Below are positions 7,465 to 13,545 of a DNA stretch of 13,545 nucleotides, piece by piece; the first letter of the stretch is position 1, and the number at the start of each line of letters is the position of its first letter. This DNA is from Thermoplasmata archaeon (GTDB lineage Archaea; Thermoplasmatota; Thermoplasmata; UBA10834). The notes beneath the pieces are model-generated. The model was not told where the DNA came from, did no database searches, and saw only the letters and a program-made list of their open reading frames with translations. The DNA is taken from the NCBI GenBank assembly GCA_022865445.1, contig JALHSX010000070.1, positions 1 to 13,545 on the forward strand, read 5' to 3'. A program made the position numbers and the translations under genes.

Positions 7465-9372
7465 CTACCGTGATGAAGGCCGTCTGGACTCGAGCTTTTT
7501 CGTGCTGGGGAACCTTGAGAGATCCCTGTGCGGCAGGAACATTGCCTGCGCAAACTCCTGTTGGAAGTCCTTCTCGGCCGCGAGTTCGATGTACTCCACC
7601 TTGCGAGAGAGCTTATCCGTCAAATCCCTCATCTTGGTGGATTTCAAACACATCCTGGCTCCTGACCCTGCGGCGTTCCCTATGAATCTGATCCTGTCGA
7701 CAGGGACATCTGGGTACATCCCAATGCGTATGGCGCTACTCGCGTCGACATAGGTTCCAAAAGCTCCAGCTGCGTATATGTTCTTGAGACTGGAAGGCTT
7801 GAGCCTCAACCGTTTCATCAGTATGGAGACACCGGCGAAAATGGCCGCCTTGGCTAGCTGTATCTCCTGGACATCGTGCTGGGTGATCGAGATGTTGTAG
7901 CCAGATATCGTCTCCTTGCCCTGAGCGATTATGAACTCCGCCTGTCCATCTGCCGTCGTCCTCGTGCGCGGATTCGATTCGGAAACGATGATTTTGCCCG
8001 AAGGCTCTAGGATGCCTGCCCCGAAGAGCTCCGAGACAGCGTCCACTATTCCAGAACCGCATATGCCTCGAGGCTGCGCATCGTCTATTGTCCTGAGCCG
8101 GACCTCATATGAAGCCGGGTCTACCCACACTCGTTCGATGGCACCGGTTGATGCCCGCATGCCGAACTTTATGTGAGCGCCTTCGAAAGCGGGTCCGGAT
8201 GCGCACGAGCAGCTTACCAGCCTCTCTTTGTTGCCCGCGATTATCTCCGTGTTCGTGCCGATGTCGATCATCATCCCGATTTCCCTGTCGTCGTACAATC
8301 CGCTGGACAGGAGGTCCGCGACCGCGTCCGCCCCAACGAACCCTGCTATGTTCGGGAGCGATGAGACTTTGCCGAACGGATATGTGTTCAGCCCGACGTG
8401 AGGAGGATTCACCGACAACGATGTCCTGACAGCAGGGGCATACGGGGCTGCTGCCAGATGGGTCGTCGGGATGCCGAAGAAGATGTGATGCATGGCCGTG
8501 TTCCCGACGACCATGACCTCGAGGATGTCGTCTGGGATGAGTCCCCTATCTGCGCACAGCTTGAAGATCAGCGTGTTGAGTCCGTGGGCGACTACCCGTT
8601 GAAGTTCTTCCAGTCCTTTGGGATTCTTGTTAGTGTAGGCGATCCTCGACATGAGGTCCTCGCCGAAAGGTATCTGCGGGTTTGGCGAGCTCTCATTGCC
8701 GAGCACCTCGCCAGTGCGCAAATCGAGAAGGTAGGCGACGACCTTCGTCGTCCCAATGTCCGCCGCTATCCCAAACAACCGTGCGGTAGTGTCTCCTGGC
8801 TCCGCACGGACGATCTCCTTGTCCCTGAAGATGGTGACCGTGGTGGTCCAAGAGCTGCTTCTGAGAGCTTCGGGAAGATGCCTGTGGACGCCCGGCGACA
8901 CCTCCAACTGTCTCTTTACCTTGATTTTCAGAACCTGCAAAAGCCTATCATCATCAGCCCTTAGGTCACGTAGCGTCGCGGGAGGGATTTTCAATACGTA
9001 CTTATGCATGGCGGGCAGGAGATCGATCTTCCTCTCGATGCCGGAAGCCAAGAGCCTGTGGTGCCCTCTCATGCTATCCTCGGGCACAGTGACGGTGATA
9101 TTGGCGGGCGAGGCAACCCTTGCCTGACACGCTAGCCTGACCCCATCCTTCAGTTCACGCTTGTCGAGAATCCGCTTTTCGCTCTCGGTCACCTTCCCAA
9201 GAGCCTTCCCTCCCGATTTCACGATGACCTTGCACTTCCCGCATTTGCCGAGGGAACTGCAGATGGATTCGAGTGCCACGCCAGAATCCCTGGCAAGGTC
9301 CAGAAGACTGCTGTCCTTCCTTGCTTCGACCTTGGCACCGATCGGTTGGAAGTGAACAAACGGACTAGACAT
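7465..9372 (-). CDS. RACo-like ATP-dependent corrinoid-protein activator: 2Fe-2S ferredoxin plus ASKHA domain (DUF4445)
   Basis: A cytoplasmic protein of 635 residues. The N-terminal domain has a plant-type 2Fe-2S cluster motif, CSSLGKCGKC followed by CQA (Cys38, 44, 47, 82). A linker and middle domain follow. The C-terminal ASKHA domain has phosphate-1 IAADIGTTKV (202-211), phosphate-2 IDIGTNTEI (369-377), GICGSGIVD (436-444) and the adenosine motif AAGAFGTYV (534-542). This architecture is that of RACo, which uses ATP to drive one-electron reduction of inactive Co(II) corrinoid to Co(I) on methyl-transfer proteins. RamA differs in carrying 4Fe-4S clusters at the C-terminus; no such cysteine cluster is present here. 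ATG 9372 is preferred over the in-frame GTG 9450 because it follows GGGTGATT at good spacing and starts right at the ferredoxin domain. No corrinoid protein or methyltransferase is in the window. Confidence 0.85.
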   Translation of the reverse strand: MSSPFVHFQPIGAKVEARKDSSLLDLARDSGVALESICSSLGKCGKCKVIVKSGGKALGKVTESEKRILDKRELKDGVRLACQARVASPANITVTVPEDSMRGHHRLLASGIERKIDLLPAMHKYVLKIPPATLRDLRADDDRLLQVLKIKVKRQLEVSPGVHRHLPEALRSSSWTTTVTIFRDKEIVRAEPGDTTARLFGIAADIGTTKVVAYLLDLRTGEVLGNESSPNPQIPFGEDLMSRIAYTNKNPKGLEELQRVVAHGLNTLIFKLCADRGLIPDDILEVMVVGNTAMHHIFFGIPTTHLAAAPYAPAVRTSLSVNPPHVGLNTYPFGKVSSLPNIAGFVGADAVADLLSSGLYDDREIGMMIDIGTNTEIIAGNKERLVSCSCASGPAFEGAHIKFGMRASTGAIERVWVDPASYEVRLRTIDDAQPRGICGSGIVDAVSELFGAGILEPSGKIIVSESNPRTRTTADGQAEFIIAQGKETISGYNISITQHDVQEIQLAKAAIFAGVSILMKRLRLKPSSLKNIYAAGAFGTYVDASSAIRIGMYPDVPVDRIRFIGNAAGSGARMCLKSTKMRDLTDKLSRKVEYIELAAEKDFQQEFAQAMFLPHRDLSRFPSTKKLESRRPSSR

Positions 9373-9404
9373 GGCAATCACCCAGTATCCTGATGGTGAG
9401 TGGC

Positions 9405-9412
9405 GATATAGC
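9405..9412 (-). promoter_or_regulatory. Probable TATA box of the RACo-like gene
   Basis: Minus-strand GCTATATC preceded by GAGAA. It would start transcription near 9383 and leave a short leader that still holds the GGGTGAT Shine-Dalgarno site. An alternative TATA-like element, TACAAATATCC, lies at 9478-9488 and would give a leader of about 80 bases. Confidence 0.45.
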
Positions 9413-9491
9413 TTCTCGCACGATTGATTCGAGTGCGTCTTTGAGGGCACTGGAATCGGTCGCCGAGCACTCTCTTGGATATTTGTATGTT

Positions 9492-9503
9492 ATGGATTTC
9501 CAT
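9492..9503. repeat. Inverted repeat ATGGA-TT-TCCAT between divergent promoters
   Basis: A perfect 5-base inverted repeat around TT, in the 251-base gap between the RACo-like gene and L7Ae. It could be an operator for either direction, but 5-base arms can arise by chance. Confidence 0.25.
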
Positions 9504-9530
9504 TTCCCCGCAATGTAGCTCCAGCAACCA

Positions 9531-9539
9531 TTTTATACC
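9531..9539 (+). promoter_or_regulatory. TATA box of the ribosomal cluster
   Basis: TTTTATACC, with a predicted transcription start near 9560 and a leader of about 60 bases before the L7Ae start. No other strong promoter is seen until the one ahead of aIF5B, so L7Ae, S28e, L24e and ndk are probably one transcript. Confidence 0.6.
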
Positions 9540-9587
9540 AAAACCATCTACTGATTCTGCTCTTTTCAACCGAAAGGGCCGATGAAT

Positions 9588-9617
9588 GATGACGGTGCTC
9601 ACGCACCTGAAGGAGGT
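9588..9617 (+). promoter_or_regulatory. Candidate kink-turn (L7Ae-binding) element in the L7Ae leader, abutting the Shine-Dalgarno site
   Basis: GGTGC (9594-9598) and GCACC (9603-9607) form a 5-bp stem with loop TCAC. Directly below it are C9593.T9608, then A9592.G9609 and G9591.A9610, the tandem sheared pairs of a kink-turn. The three bases GAT (9588-9590), ending in T, sit in the bulge position. This reproduces the UGA / CUGA signature of box C/D kink-turns. The SD AGGAGGT (9611-9617) follows immediately. The lower (C) stem is poor: only T9587-A9611 pairs well. Autoregulation of archaeal L7Ae through a leader kink-turn has been reported, so the location is telling. Confidence 0.55.
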
Positions 9618-9623
9618 ATCAAC

Positions 9624-9995
9624 TTGGCGAAGCCAGTATATGTGAAGTTCGAGATGCCGAAGGATCTAGCTGACAAGACGTACGAACTGGTAGAGCTGGC
9701 CAGAGACGGCGGCAAGATACGCAAGGGTACGAATGAAGTCACGAAACTCGTTGAGAGGGGCGAAGCACTCATGGTCATAATGGCCGAGGACGTCTCACCT
9801 CCCGAGATACTCATGCACATGCCCGCTCTTTGCGAAGAGCGGAACGTGCCGTACGCTTTTGTTCCGAGCAAGGCAGAACTCGGCAACGCGTGCGGGCTCG
9901 AGAAGCCGACAGCCGCGGTCGCGATACTAGACGCCGCGAAGGGCAAGCCAGCACTCGATGAGCTGTCAGAGAAACTGAAGGCGCTGAAGAAGTAG
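9624..9995 (+). CDS. rpl7ae: Large ribosomal subunit protein L7Ae (also kink-turn binding protein of C/D and H/ACA RNPs)
   Basis: A 123-residue protein, the usual archaeal length. It binds kink-turns in 23S rRNA, box C/D and H/ACA guide RNAs and archaeal RNase P. The RNA-binding signature IRKGTNEVTKLVERG, with the Lys-Gly-Thr-Asn-Glu core, is intact, followed by VIMAEDVSPPEILMHMPALC and YAFVPSKAELGNACG. I place the start at TTG 9624, eight bases after a full AGGAGGT. This gives the family-typical N-terminus MAKPVYVKFE. An in-frame ATG at 9582 would add 14 residues absent from the family and lacks a good SD. First gene of the S28e, L24e, ndk cluster; the S28e ATG is 10 bases after its stop. 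Confidence 0.95.
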   Translation: MAKPVYVKFEMPKDLADKTYELVELARDGGKIRKGTNEVTKLVERGEALMVIMAEDVSPPEILMHMPALCEERNVPYAFVPSKAELGNACGLEKPTAAVAILDAAKGKPALDELSEKLKALKK

Positions 9996-10005
9996 GTGGC
10001 CTAGA

Positions 10006-10218
10006 ATGCCAGAAAACGATAGCATACCATCAACGGTCGTCGAGGTCATCGGCCGGACGGGCATGACAGGCGAGGCGACCCAGGTGAAGGTCAGGGTAAT
10101 GGACGGCAGGGACAAGGGTCGTATCATCACCCGGAACGCTATGGGTCCCATAAGGGTCGGCGATGTGTTGATGCTGAAGGAGACCTCGAGAGAGGCGAGG
10201 AAGCTCGGCGTTCGCTGA
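10006..10218 (+). CDS. rps28e: Small ribosomal subunit protein S28e
   Basis: A 70-residue beta-barrel (OB-like) ribosomal protein of archaea and eukaryotes, found near the mRNA exit of the small subunit. The family core GRDKGRIITRNAMGPIRVGD and the C-terminal ETSREARKL are nearly invariant and complete. The start ATG follows GGTGG at short spacing, only 10 bases after the L7Ae stop, which points to co-transcription. Length is normal. Confidence 0.97.
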   Translation: MPENDSIPSTVVEVIGRTGMTGEATQVKVRVMDGRDKGRIITRNAMGPIRVGDVLMLKETSREARKLGVR

Positions 10219-10244
10219 GCGTCCTGCATCAGGGGTGATATTCG

Positions 10245-10706
10245 ATGGTCGAGCGAAGAGTGTGCACGTTCTGCGGTGAAGAGATCGAGCCGGGAACGGG
10301 CAGGATGTACATCAAGAAGGACGGGGTCGTCTACAACTTCTGCACCTCCAAGTGTTTCAAGAACAAGGTTATCATGGGTCGCCTTCCGAGAAGGACTACC
10401 TGGACCCAGTATTATGCACGGGAGAAGCAGATTAGGATGAAGGGTGAGCCTGAAGCACCGGCGGAACGGCCGAAGGCTCGAAAGGTCAAGAAGGCGGAGG
10501 GGAAGGAAGAGAAGAAGCCCGAGCCGAAGAAGGAAGGGACCAAGGCCCCCGCGAAAGAGGAGAAGCCGAAGACCGAGGAGAAGAAGCCGGCTCCGAAAGA
10601 GCCTGCTACGAAAGCCACCGTGAAGAAGCCTGAGGCCGCAAAGACGGAGAAGCCGAAGCCGAAACCGGAGCAGAAGGACAAGGCGGCTGAGGGTGGCAAG
10701 GCATGA
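10245..10706 (+). CDS. rpl24e: Large ribosomal subunit protein L24e with a long Lys/Glu/Pro/Ala tail
   Basis: The first 65 or so residues are a standard archaeal L24e. They form a zinc ribbon with CTFC (Cys7, Cys10) and CTSKC (Cys33, Cys37), plus GTGRMYIKKDG and PRRTTWTQYY. Archaeal L24e normally ends near this point. Here about 88 further residues follow, almost all K, E, P, A, T and G, with imperfect repeats of EEKKPxPK type and no hydrophobic core, so the tail is predicted to be disordered. The start ATG has a strong GGGGTGAT SD five bases upstream. The stop TGA overlaps the ndk ATG by four bases, so the tail is in frame right up to ndk and is not a sequencing run-on. Confidence 0.93.
   Translation: MVERRVCTFCGEEIEPGTGRMYIKKDGVVYNFCTSKCFKNKVIMGRLPRRTTWTQYYAREKQIRMKGEPEAPAERPKARKVKKAEGKEEKKPEPKKEGTKAPAKEEKPKTEEKKPAPKEPATKATVKKPEAAKTEKPKPKPEQKDKAAEGGKA
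10480..10703 (+). repeat. Low-complexity coding repeat (L24e tail)
   Basis: Imperfect in-frame repetition of units such as GAGAAGCCGAAG and GAGAAGAAGCC encodes the charged tail of L24e. Units are variable, not exact tandem copies, so the region is old enough to have diverged. Confidence 0.6.
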
Positions 10707-11158
10707 TCGAGAAGACATTTGCGATGGTGAAGCCAGACGGAGTCCAGAGAGGACTTGTCGGCAGGATCGTACAGAGGTTCGAGGACAGGGGATTCAAGAT
10801 CATCGCCATGAAGATGATGAAGATCCCGAAGGAGCTGGCCGAAAGGCATTACGAGGAACACAAGGGCAAAGGATTCTACGAGCCTCTGCTGTCGTACATA
10901 ACCTCGGGGCCCGTCCTGTGCATGGCCATCGAGGGAGAGAACGCAATCGCCGCAGTGAGGACGATGATGGGCAAGACGAACCCCCAAGACGCAACTCCGG
11001 GGACGATTAGAGGCGATTTCTCCCAGGTCACGGGAAGGAACATCGTGCACGGCTCTGACTCTTCCGAGAGCGCCAAGCGCGAGATCAAGCTGTTCTTCAA
11101 CGACTACGAGATCCAGAAGTACGAGAAGATCGACGAGGTCTGGCTGTTCGAGAAGTAA
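10703..11158 (+). CDS. ndk: Nucleoside diphosphate kinase
   Basis: A 151-residue cytoplasmic enzyme that transfers the gamma-phosphate of NTPs to NDPs by a ping-pong phosphohistidine mechanism. TFAMVKPDGVQRGLVG at the N-terminus carries the nucleotide-binding Lys, and GRNIVHGSDS contains the catalytic His116. ATPGTIRGDF at 97-106 is the usual substrate loop. Length is normal. The ATG overlaps the end of L24e (ATGA), implying translational coupling; GAGGGTGG inside the L24e tail acts as SD. The order L24e, ndk, aIF5B is a known archaeal gene string. Confidence 0.97.
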   Translation: MIEKTFAMVKPDGVQRGLVGRIVQRFEDRGFKIIAMKMMKIPKELAERHYEEHKGKGFYEPLLSYITSGPVLCMAIEGENAIAAVRTMMGKTNPQDATPGTIRGDFSQVTGRNIVHGSDSSESAKREIKLFFNDYEIQKYEKIDEVWLFEK

Positions 11159-11209
11159 CCTCGTGAGGAAACCCCTTCCATCCGTTTGCGCCGCATTCTC
11201 ATCTGCGCG

Positions 11210-11242
11210 GGTTAATTTGATATAACCTATGACCATTGGTGA
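11210..11242 (+). promoter_or_regulatory. Promoter and Shine-Dalgarno site ahead of aIF5B
   Basis: GGTTAATTTGATATAACC (11210-11227) holds two overlapping TATA-like cores. The first would start transcription near 11239. The second would start it at about the ATG, giving a leaderless mRNA. GGTGA (11238-11242) five bases before ATG 11248 is a good SD, so at least some message should have a leader. Read-through from ndk is also possible. Confidence 0.45.
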
Positions 11243-11247
11243 GATGT

Positions 11248-13002
11248 ATGGCCATCCGGCATCCGATAGTCTCTGTGATGGGTCACGTCGATCATGGCAA
11301 ATCAACGATTTTGGACATGATCAGGGGCACCGAGGTTGTCAGCCGTGAGGCCGGGGGAATAACCCAGCATATCGGAGCCACCGATGTCCCCATCGAGACG
11401 ATCTACAAGCTCTGCGGGCCGCTGATAGGCGACCATAAGTTCTCCGTCCCCGGCCTGCTCTTCATAGACACTCCTGGACACTACTCGTTCGTCACTCTGA
11501 GGACCAGGGGCGGCGCTCTAGCCGACCTCGCAGTTCTCGTCATCGATATCAACGAGGGTATGAAACCGCAGACAATCGAGTCGATAAACATACTGAAGAA
11601 ATTCAGAACCCCGTTCTTGATCGCAGCCAACAAGATAGACCTCATACCCGGTTGGAGACACGAAGAGTGGAAGACCTTCAGCGAGGCTGTCGCCGCTCAG
11701 GACCCGAGGGTCGCCGCGGAACTGGAGGAGAAGATATACAATCTCTCGGGCAAGATATTCGACAAGTGCGGTCTGAGCGCAGACCGCTTTGACAAGATCA
11801 CGGACTTCACGAAGACGGTCGCCATGGTGCCGATCAGCGGAAAGTACGGCGAAGGTCTTCCCGATCTGCTCCTCATGCTTGTCGGACTAGCGCAGAGATT
11901 CCTCGGAGAAGATCTCAGAACCGAAGAAGGACCGGGCGAGGGGACAGTCCTCGAGGTCAAGGAAGAGAGGGGGATAGGCACTGCCATCGACTCGATCATC
12001 TACCGTGGGACTATCAAGGTCGGAGACCAGATAGTCGTCTCTTCGGTCAAGGACGAGCCAATAGTCGCAAAGATCAAGGGGCTGCAGAGGCCGAGGCCTT
12101 TGGACGAGATACGCGATCCGACCCAGCGGTTCGAACGCGCAAAGGAGGTCTCCGCCGCTGCGGGCATACGGATCATCGCTCAGGGCTTGGAGACTGCGAT
12201 GGCCGGCGGCTCCATCAGGGTCGTCAAAGGAAACCTCGAAGAGCTCAAGGACGAAATCCGCAAGGAGAGTCAGATCAAGGTAGAGCTCGCCGCGGAAGGC
12301 ATCATCGTCAGGGGAGACGCTATAGGGTCCCTCGAAGCTTTTGCATTCGAGGCCAAACAGGACGACCTCCCGATCAGGAAGATCGATATTGGCAATGTGA
12401 CTCGGAAGGATGTCGTCGAGGCATCGCACTTCGCCGATCCTCTGCACAGGGCCATTTTCGCGTTCAACGTCGACATAAATGAAGATGCGAAGTCCGAGGC
12501 CCTCTCATCTGGCATCAAGATATTCGAGAACGATGTCATGTATCGATTGCTGGAGGACTACAGGACCTGGTGCAAGGAGCGGACGAAAGAGGTCGAGGTC
12601 GAGCAGAGGCTCGAGATAGTCTTCCCTGGCAAGATGGTGATAATGAGGGACCATATATTCAGGGTGAGCAAGCCAGCGATCGTTGGTGTCAGAGTCCTTG
12701 CTGGCAGGATCCGTCCTGGCCAAGGCTTGGTCAGACAGGATGGAAAAGAAGTCGGCAGGATCAAGAGCATCCGCAGCGGCGAGGAATCGCTCAAGGAGGC
12801 GATCGCGGGCGCCGAGGTCGCGATATCGATCGATGACGCGATCGTAGGAAGGCAGATAGACGTTGAGGATGTTCTGCTGGTCGACATCCCGGAAAGTCAT
12901 GCGCACGAGCTTGCGAACTACGCACTGAAGCAAGATGAGATTGAGGTTCTCGAGCAGCTCGCAGTAATAAAACGAAAGGAGAAGCCGTTCTGGGGAAGAT
13001 AA
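11248..13002 (+). CDS. infB: Translation initiation factor aIF5B (IF2-like GTPase)
   Basis: A 584-residue GTPase that promotes subunit joining and initiator-tRNA positioning. The G domain has G1 GHVDHGKST (12-20), G2 GGITQHIGAT (36-45), G3 DTPGH (74-78), G4 NKID (128-131) and a G5-region PISGKYGEG. Domain II begins near residue 225 (GEGTVLEVKEERG), and domain IV with LEIVFPGKMVIMRDHIFRVS near 451. The C-terminus ends in IKRKEKPFWGR, the usual FWG terminus. No intein interrupts the G domain, although aIF5B is a known intein site. Where the family normally has DTPGHEAF, this protein has DTPGHYSF. ATG 11248 follows GGTGA; an in-frame TTG at 11236 would add four residues. The stop lies one base from the stop of the opposite-strand rhodanese gene. 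Confidence 0.96.
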   Translation: MAIRHPIVSVMGHVDHGKSTILDMIRGTEVVSREAGGITQHIGATDVPIETIYKLCGPLIGDHKFSVPGLLFIDTPGHYSFVTLRTRGGALADLAVLVIDINEGMKPQTIESINILKKFRTPFLIAANKIDLIPGWRHEEWKTFSEAVAAQDPRVAAELEEKIYNLSGKIFDKCGLSADRFDKITDFTKTVAMVPISGKYGEGLPDLLLMLVGLAQRFLGEDLRTEEGPGEGTVLEVKEERGIGTAIDSIIYRGTIKVGDQIVVSSVKDEPIVAKIKGLQRPRPLDEIRDPTQRFERAKEVSAAAGIRIIAQGLETAMAGGSIRVVKGNLEELKDEIRKESQIKVELAAEGIIVRGDAIGSLEAFAFEAKQDDLPIRKIDIGNVTRKDVVEASHFADPLHRAIFAFNVDINEDAKSEALSSGIKIFENDVMYRLLEDYRTWCKERTKEVEVEQRLEIVFPGKMVIMRDHIFRVSKPAIVGVRVLAGRIRPGQGLVRQDGKEVGRIKSIRSGEESLKEAIAGAEVAISIDDAIVGRQIDVEDVLLVDIPESHAHELANYALKQDEIEVLEQLAVIKRKEKPFWGR

Positions 13003-13003
13003 A

Positions 13004-13324
13004 TCACTTCTCTGTCGGATACCCGGCCTTCTTCCAGTCCTCCAGGCCACCCTTGAACTCGAGCACGTTCTTGAAACCGTACTTGTCCAGCTTCTGAGCT
13101 GCTATCGTGCTCGCTTCGCATTCGAAATTGGAGCAATAGGTCACGAAAGTCCTGTGCTTCTTGTGGACTCTGAGCAAGTGTTGTCCAAGGTGGTCAGATG
13201 GGATTGACAAGGCGCCAGGCAAGTGCTCCTTGGCGTATGCCTCGTGTCCGCGCGCGTCTATGAGAACGAAGTCGACGTCCGTGTCCATCATGTTCTTCAG
13301 GTATTCTCGCGTGATCTGCTTCAT
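13004..13324 (-). CDS. Single-domain rhodanese-like protein
   Basis: A 106-residue cytoplasmic rhodanese domain. It has the CH2A-type motif FVLIDARGHEAYAKEHLPGALSIP, an active-site loop starting at Cys64 (YCSNFECEAS) and a C-terminal FKGGLEDWKKAGYP. Cys64 would carry a persulfide, or act in sulfur transfer or redox chemistry. The loop CSNFEC has acidic residues and a second cysteine (Cys69) in place of the basic loop of thiosulfate sulfurtransferases, so the substrate may differ. ATG 13324 follows a GGGAAAGG stretch. It is tail-to-tail with aIF5B and divergent from S6e. Fold assignment is firm; the role is open. Confidence 0.88.
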   Translation of the reverse strand: MKQITREYLKNMMDTDVDFVLIDARGHEAYAKEHLPGALSIPSDHLGQHLLRVHKKHRTFVTYCSNFECEASTIAAQKLDKYGFKNVLEFKGGLEDWKKAGYPTEK

Positions 13325-13361
13325 CGCCTTTCCCTACCTGTCGCGGGAAGTCCTTTCGATG

Positions 13362-13370
13362 ACTATAACC
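13362..13370 (-). promoter_or_regulatory. Probable TATA box of the rhodanese gene
   Basis: Minus-strand GGTTATAGT, with a predicted start of transcription near 13340 and a leader of about 16 bases that includes the purine-rich SD. Confidence 0.5.
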
Positions 13371-13433
13371 ATGGCGACGTACACGGTTCGCATGGTCTCC
13401 GAATTGGCATACCAGTACTCCATTTCCAGGTCC

Positions 13434-13447
13434 GAAACCTATATAAC
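13434..13447 (+). promoter_or_regulatory. Strong BRE/TATA promoter of S6e
   Basis: CGAAA followed by CCTATATAAC is close to the archaeal BRE/TATA consensus. The predicted start near 13469 gives a leader of about 20 bases, which contains GGAG (13477-13480) eight bases before the TTG start. Confidence 0.7.
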
Positions 13448-13488
13448 TCCTTTCGCATTAGGGCGTGGTACACACCGGAGTGGATTGT

Positions 13489-13545
13489 TTGGCGGAGTTC
13501 AGAGCTGTAATAAGTGATCCAAAAGATGGGAAGTCATATCAGACG
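13489..13545 (+). CDS. rps6e: Small ribosomal subunit protein S6e (first 19 codons, cut by the window edge)
   Basis: Beginning with TTG at 13489 the frame reads MAEFRAVISDPKDGKSYQT and is open to the window end. This matches the conserved archaeal S6e N-terminus (M-A-x-F-K-x-V-I/V-S-D-P-K-x-G-K-S-Y-Q). The start is supported by GGAG at eight-base spacing and by the strong promoter at 13434-13447. S6e is commonly near aIF5B or aIF2-gamma in archaea, which agrees with the context. Only the N-terminal strand is in the window. Confidence 0.85.
   Translation, partial: MAEFRAVISDPKDGKSYQT

Noticed and set aside
9582..9623. Upstream in-frame ATG start for L7Ae giving a 14-residue extension
   Set aside because: It lacks a good Shine-Dalgarno site, the added residues are not found in the family, and an ideal AGGAGGT plus TTG gives the expected MAKP N-terminus.
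10412..11305. Long minus-strand open frame across L24e, ndk and the aIF5B start
   Set aside because: It is antisense to three firmly identified genes. Its residues mirror the low-complexity L24e tail, and no family features are seen.
13395..13400. GGTCTC in the rhodanese/S6e gap as another copy of the SDH promoter element
   Set aside because: It is a 6-base match only, not placed between a TATA box and a transcription start, and is expected by chance in a window of this size.

Overview
The window reads as a chromosomal segment from a euryarchaeal-type archaeon. Diagnostic genes are the archaeal translation cluster L7Ae, S28e, L24e, nucleoside diphosphate kinase, aIF5B and the first codons of S6e. 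TATA-box promoters of archaeal form and GGAGGT/GGTGAT Shine-Dalgarno sites support this. No rRNA, tRNA, CRISPR array, insertion sequence or phage gene was recognised. Gene order and protein style would fit the Thermoplasmatota (relatives of Methanomassiliicoccales), but this placement is an inference and was not tested by a database search.

Left part (1-3400). A family-4-like glycosyltransferase runs off the left edge on the minus strand. It is divergent from ppsA (phosphoenolpyruvate synthase), whose stop codon lies inside a terminator-like hairpin. The 316-base gap between the two genes holds weak TATA-like elements, a perfect short palindrome and an 8-bp hairpin.

Middle part (3394-9372), all on the minus strand. 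In transcription order the genes are: a RACo-like protein with an N-terminal 2Fe-2S ferredoxin domain and an ASKHA ATPase domain (the family that reductively activates corrinoid proteins); two tandem saccharopine-dehydrogenase-like paralogues; and an MFS transporter. The two dehydrogenases have near-identical promoters, with the same TATA box followed by the same GGTCTC element. They differ at the residues that normally set NAD versus NADP preference. No corrinoid protein or methyltransferase is present, so the partner of the activator is unknown. This is the least ordinary metabolic part of the window.

Right part (9531-13545). The ribosomal cluster is transcribed rightwards and is tightly packed: 10-base gap, 26-base gap, 4-base overlap, then an 89-base gap with its own promoter before aIF5B. 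The L7Ae leader contains a stem-loop with the tandem G.A / A.G arrangement of a kink-turn directly abutting the Shine-Dalgarno sequence, which suggests translational autoregulation by L7Ae. L24e carries a long Lys/Glu/Pro/Ala tail. A small rhodanese gene lies on the opposite strand between aIF5B and S6e, one base from the aIF5B stop and divergent from S6e.
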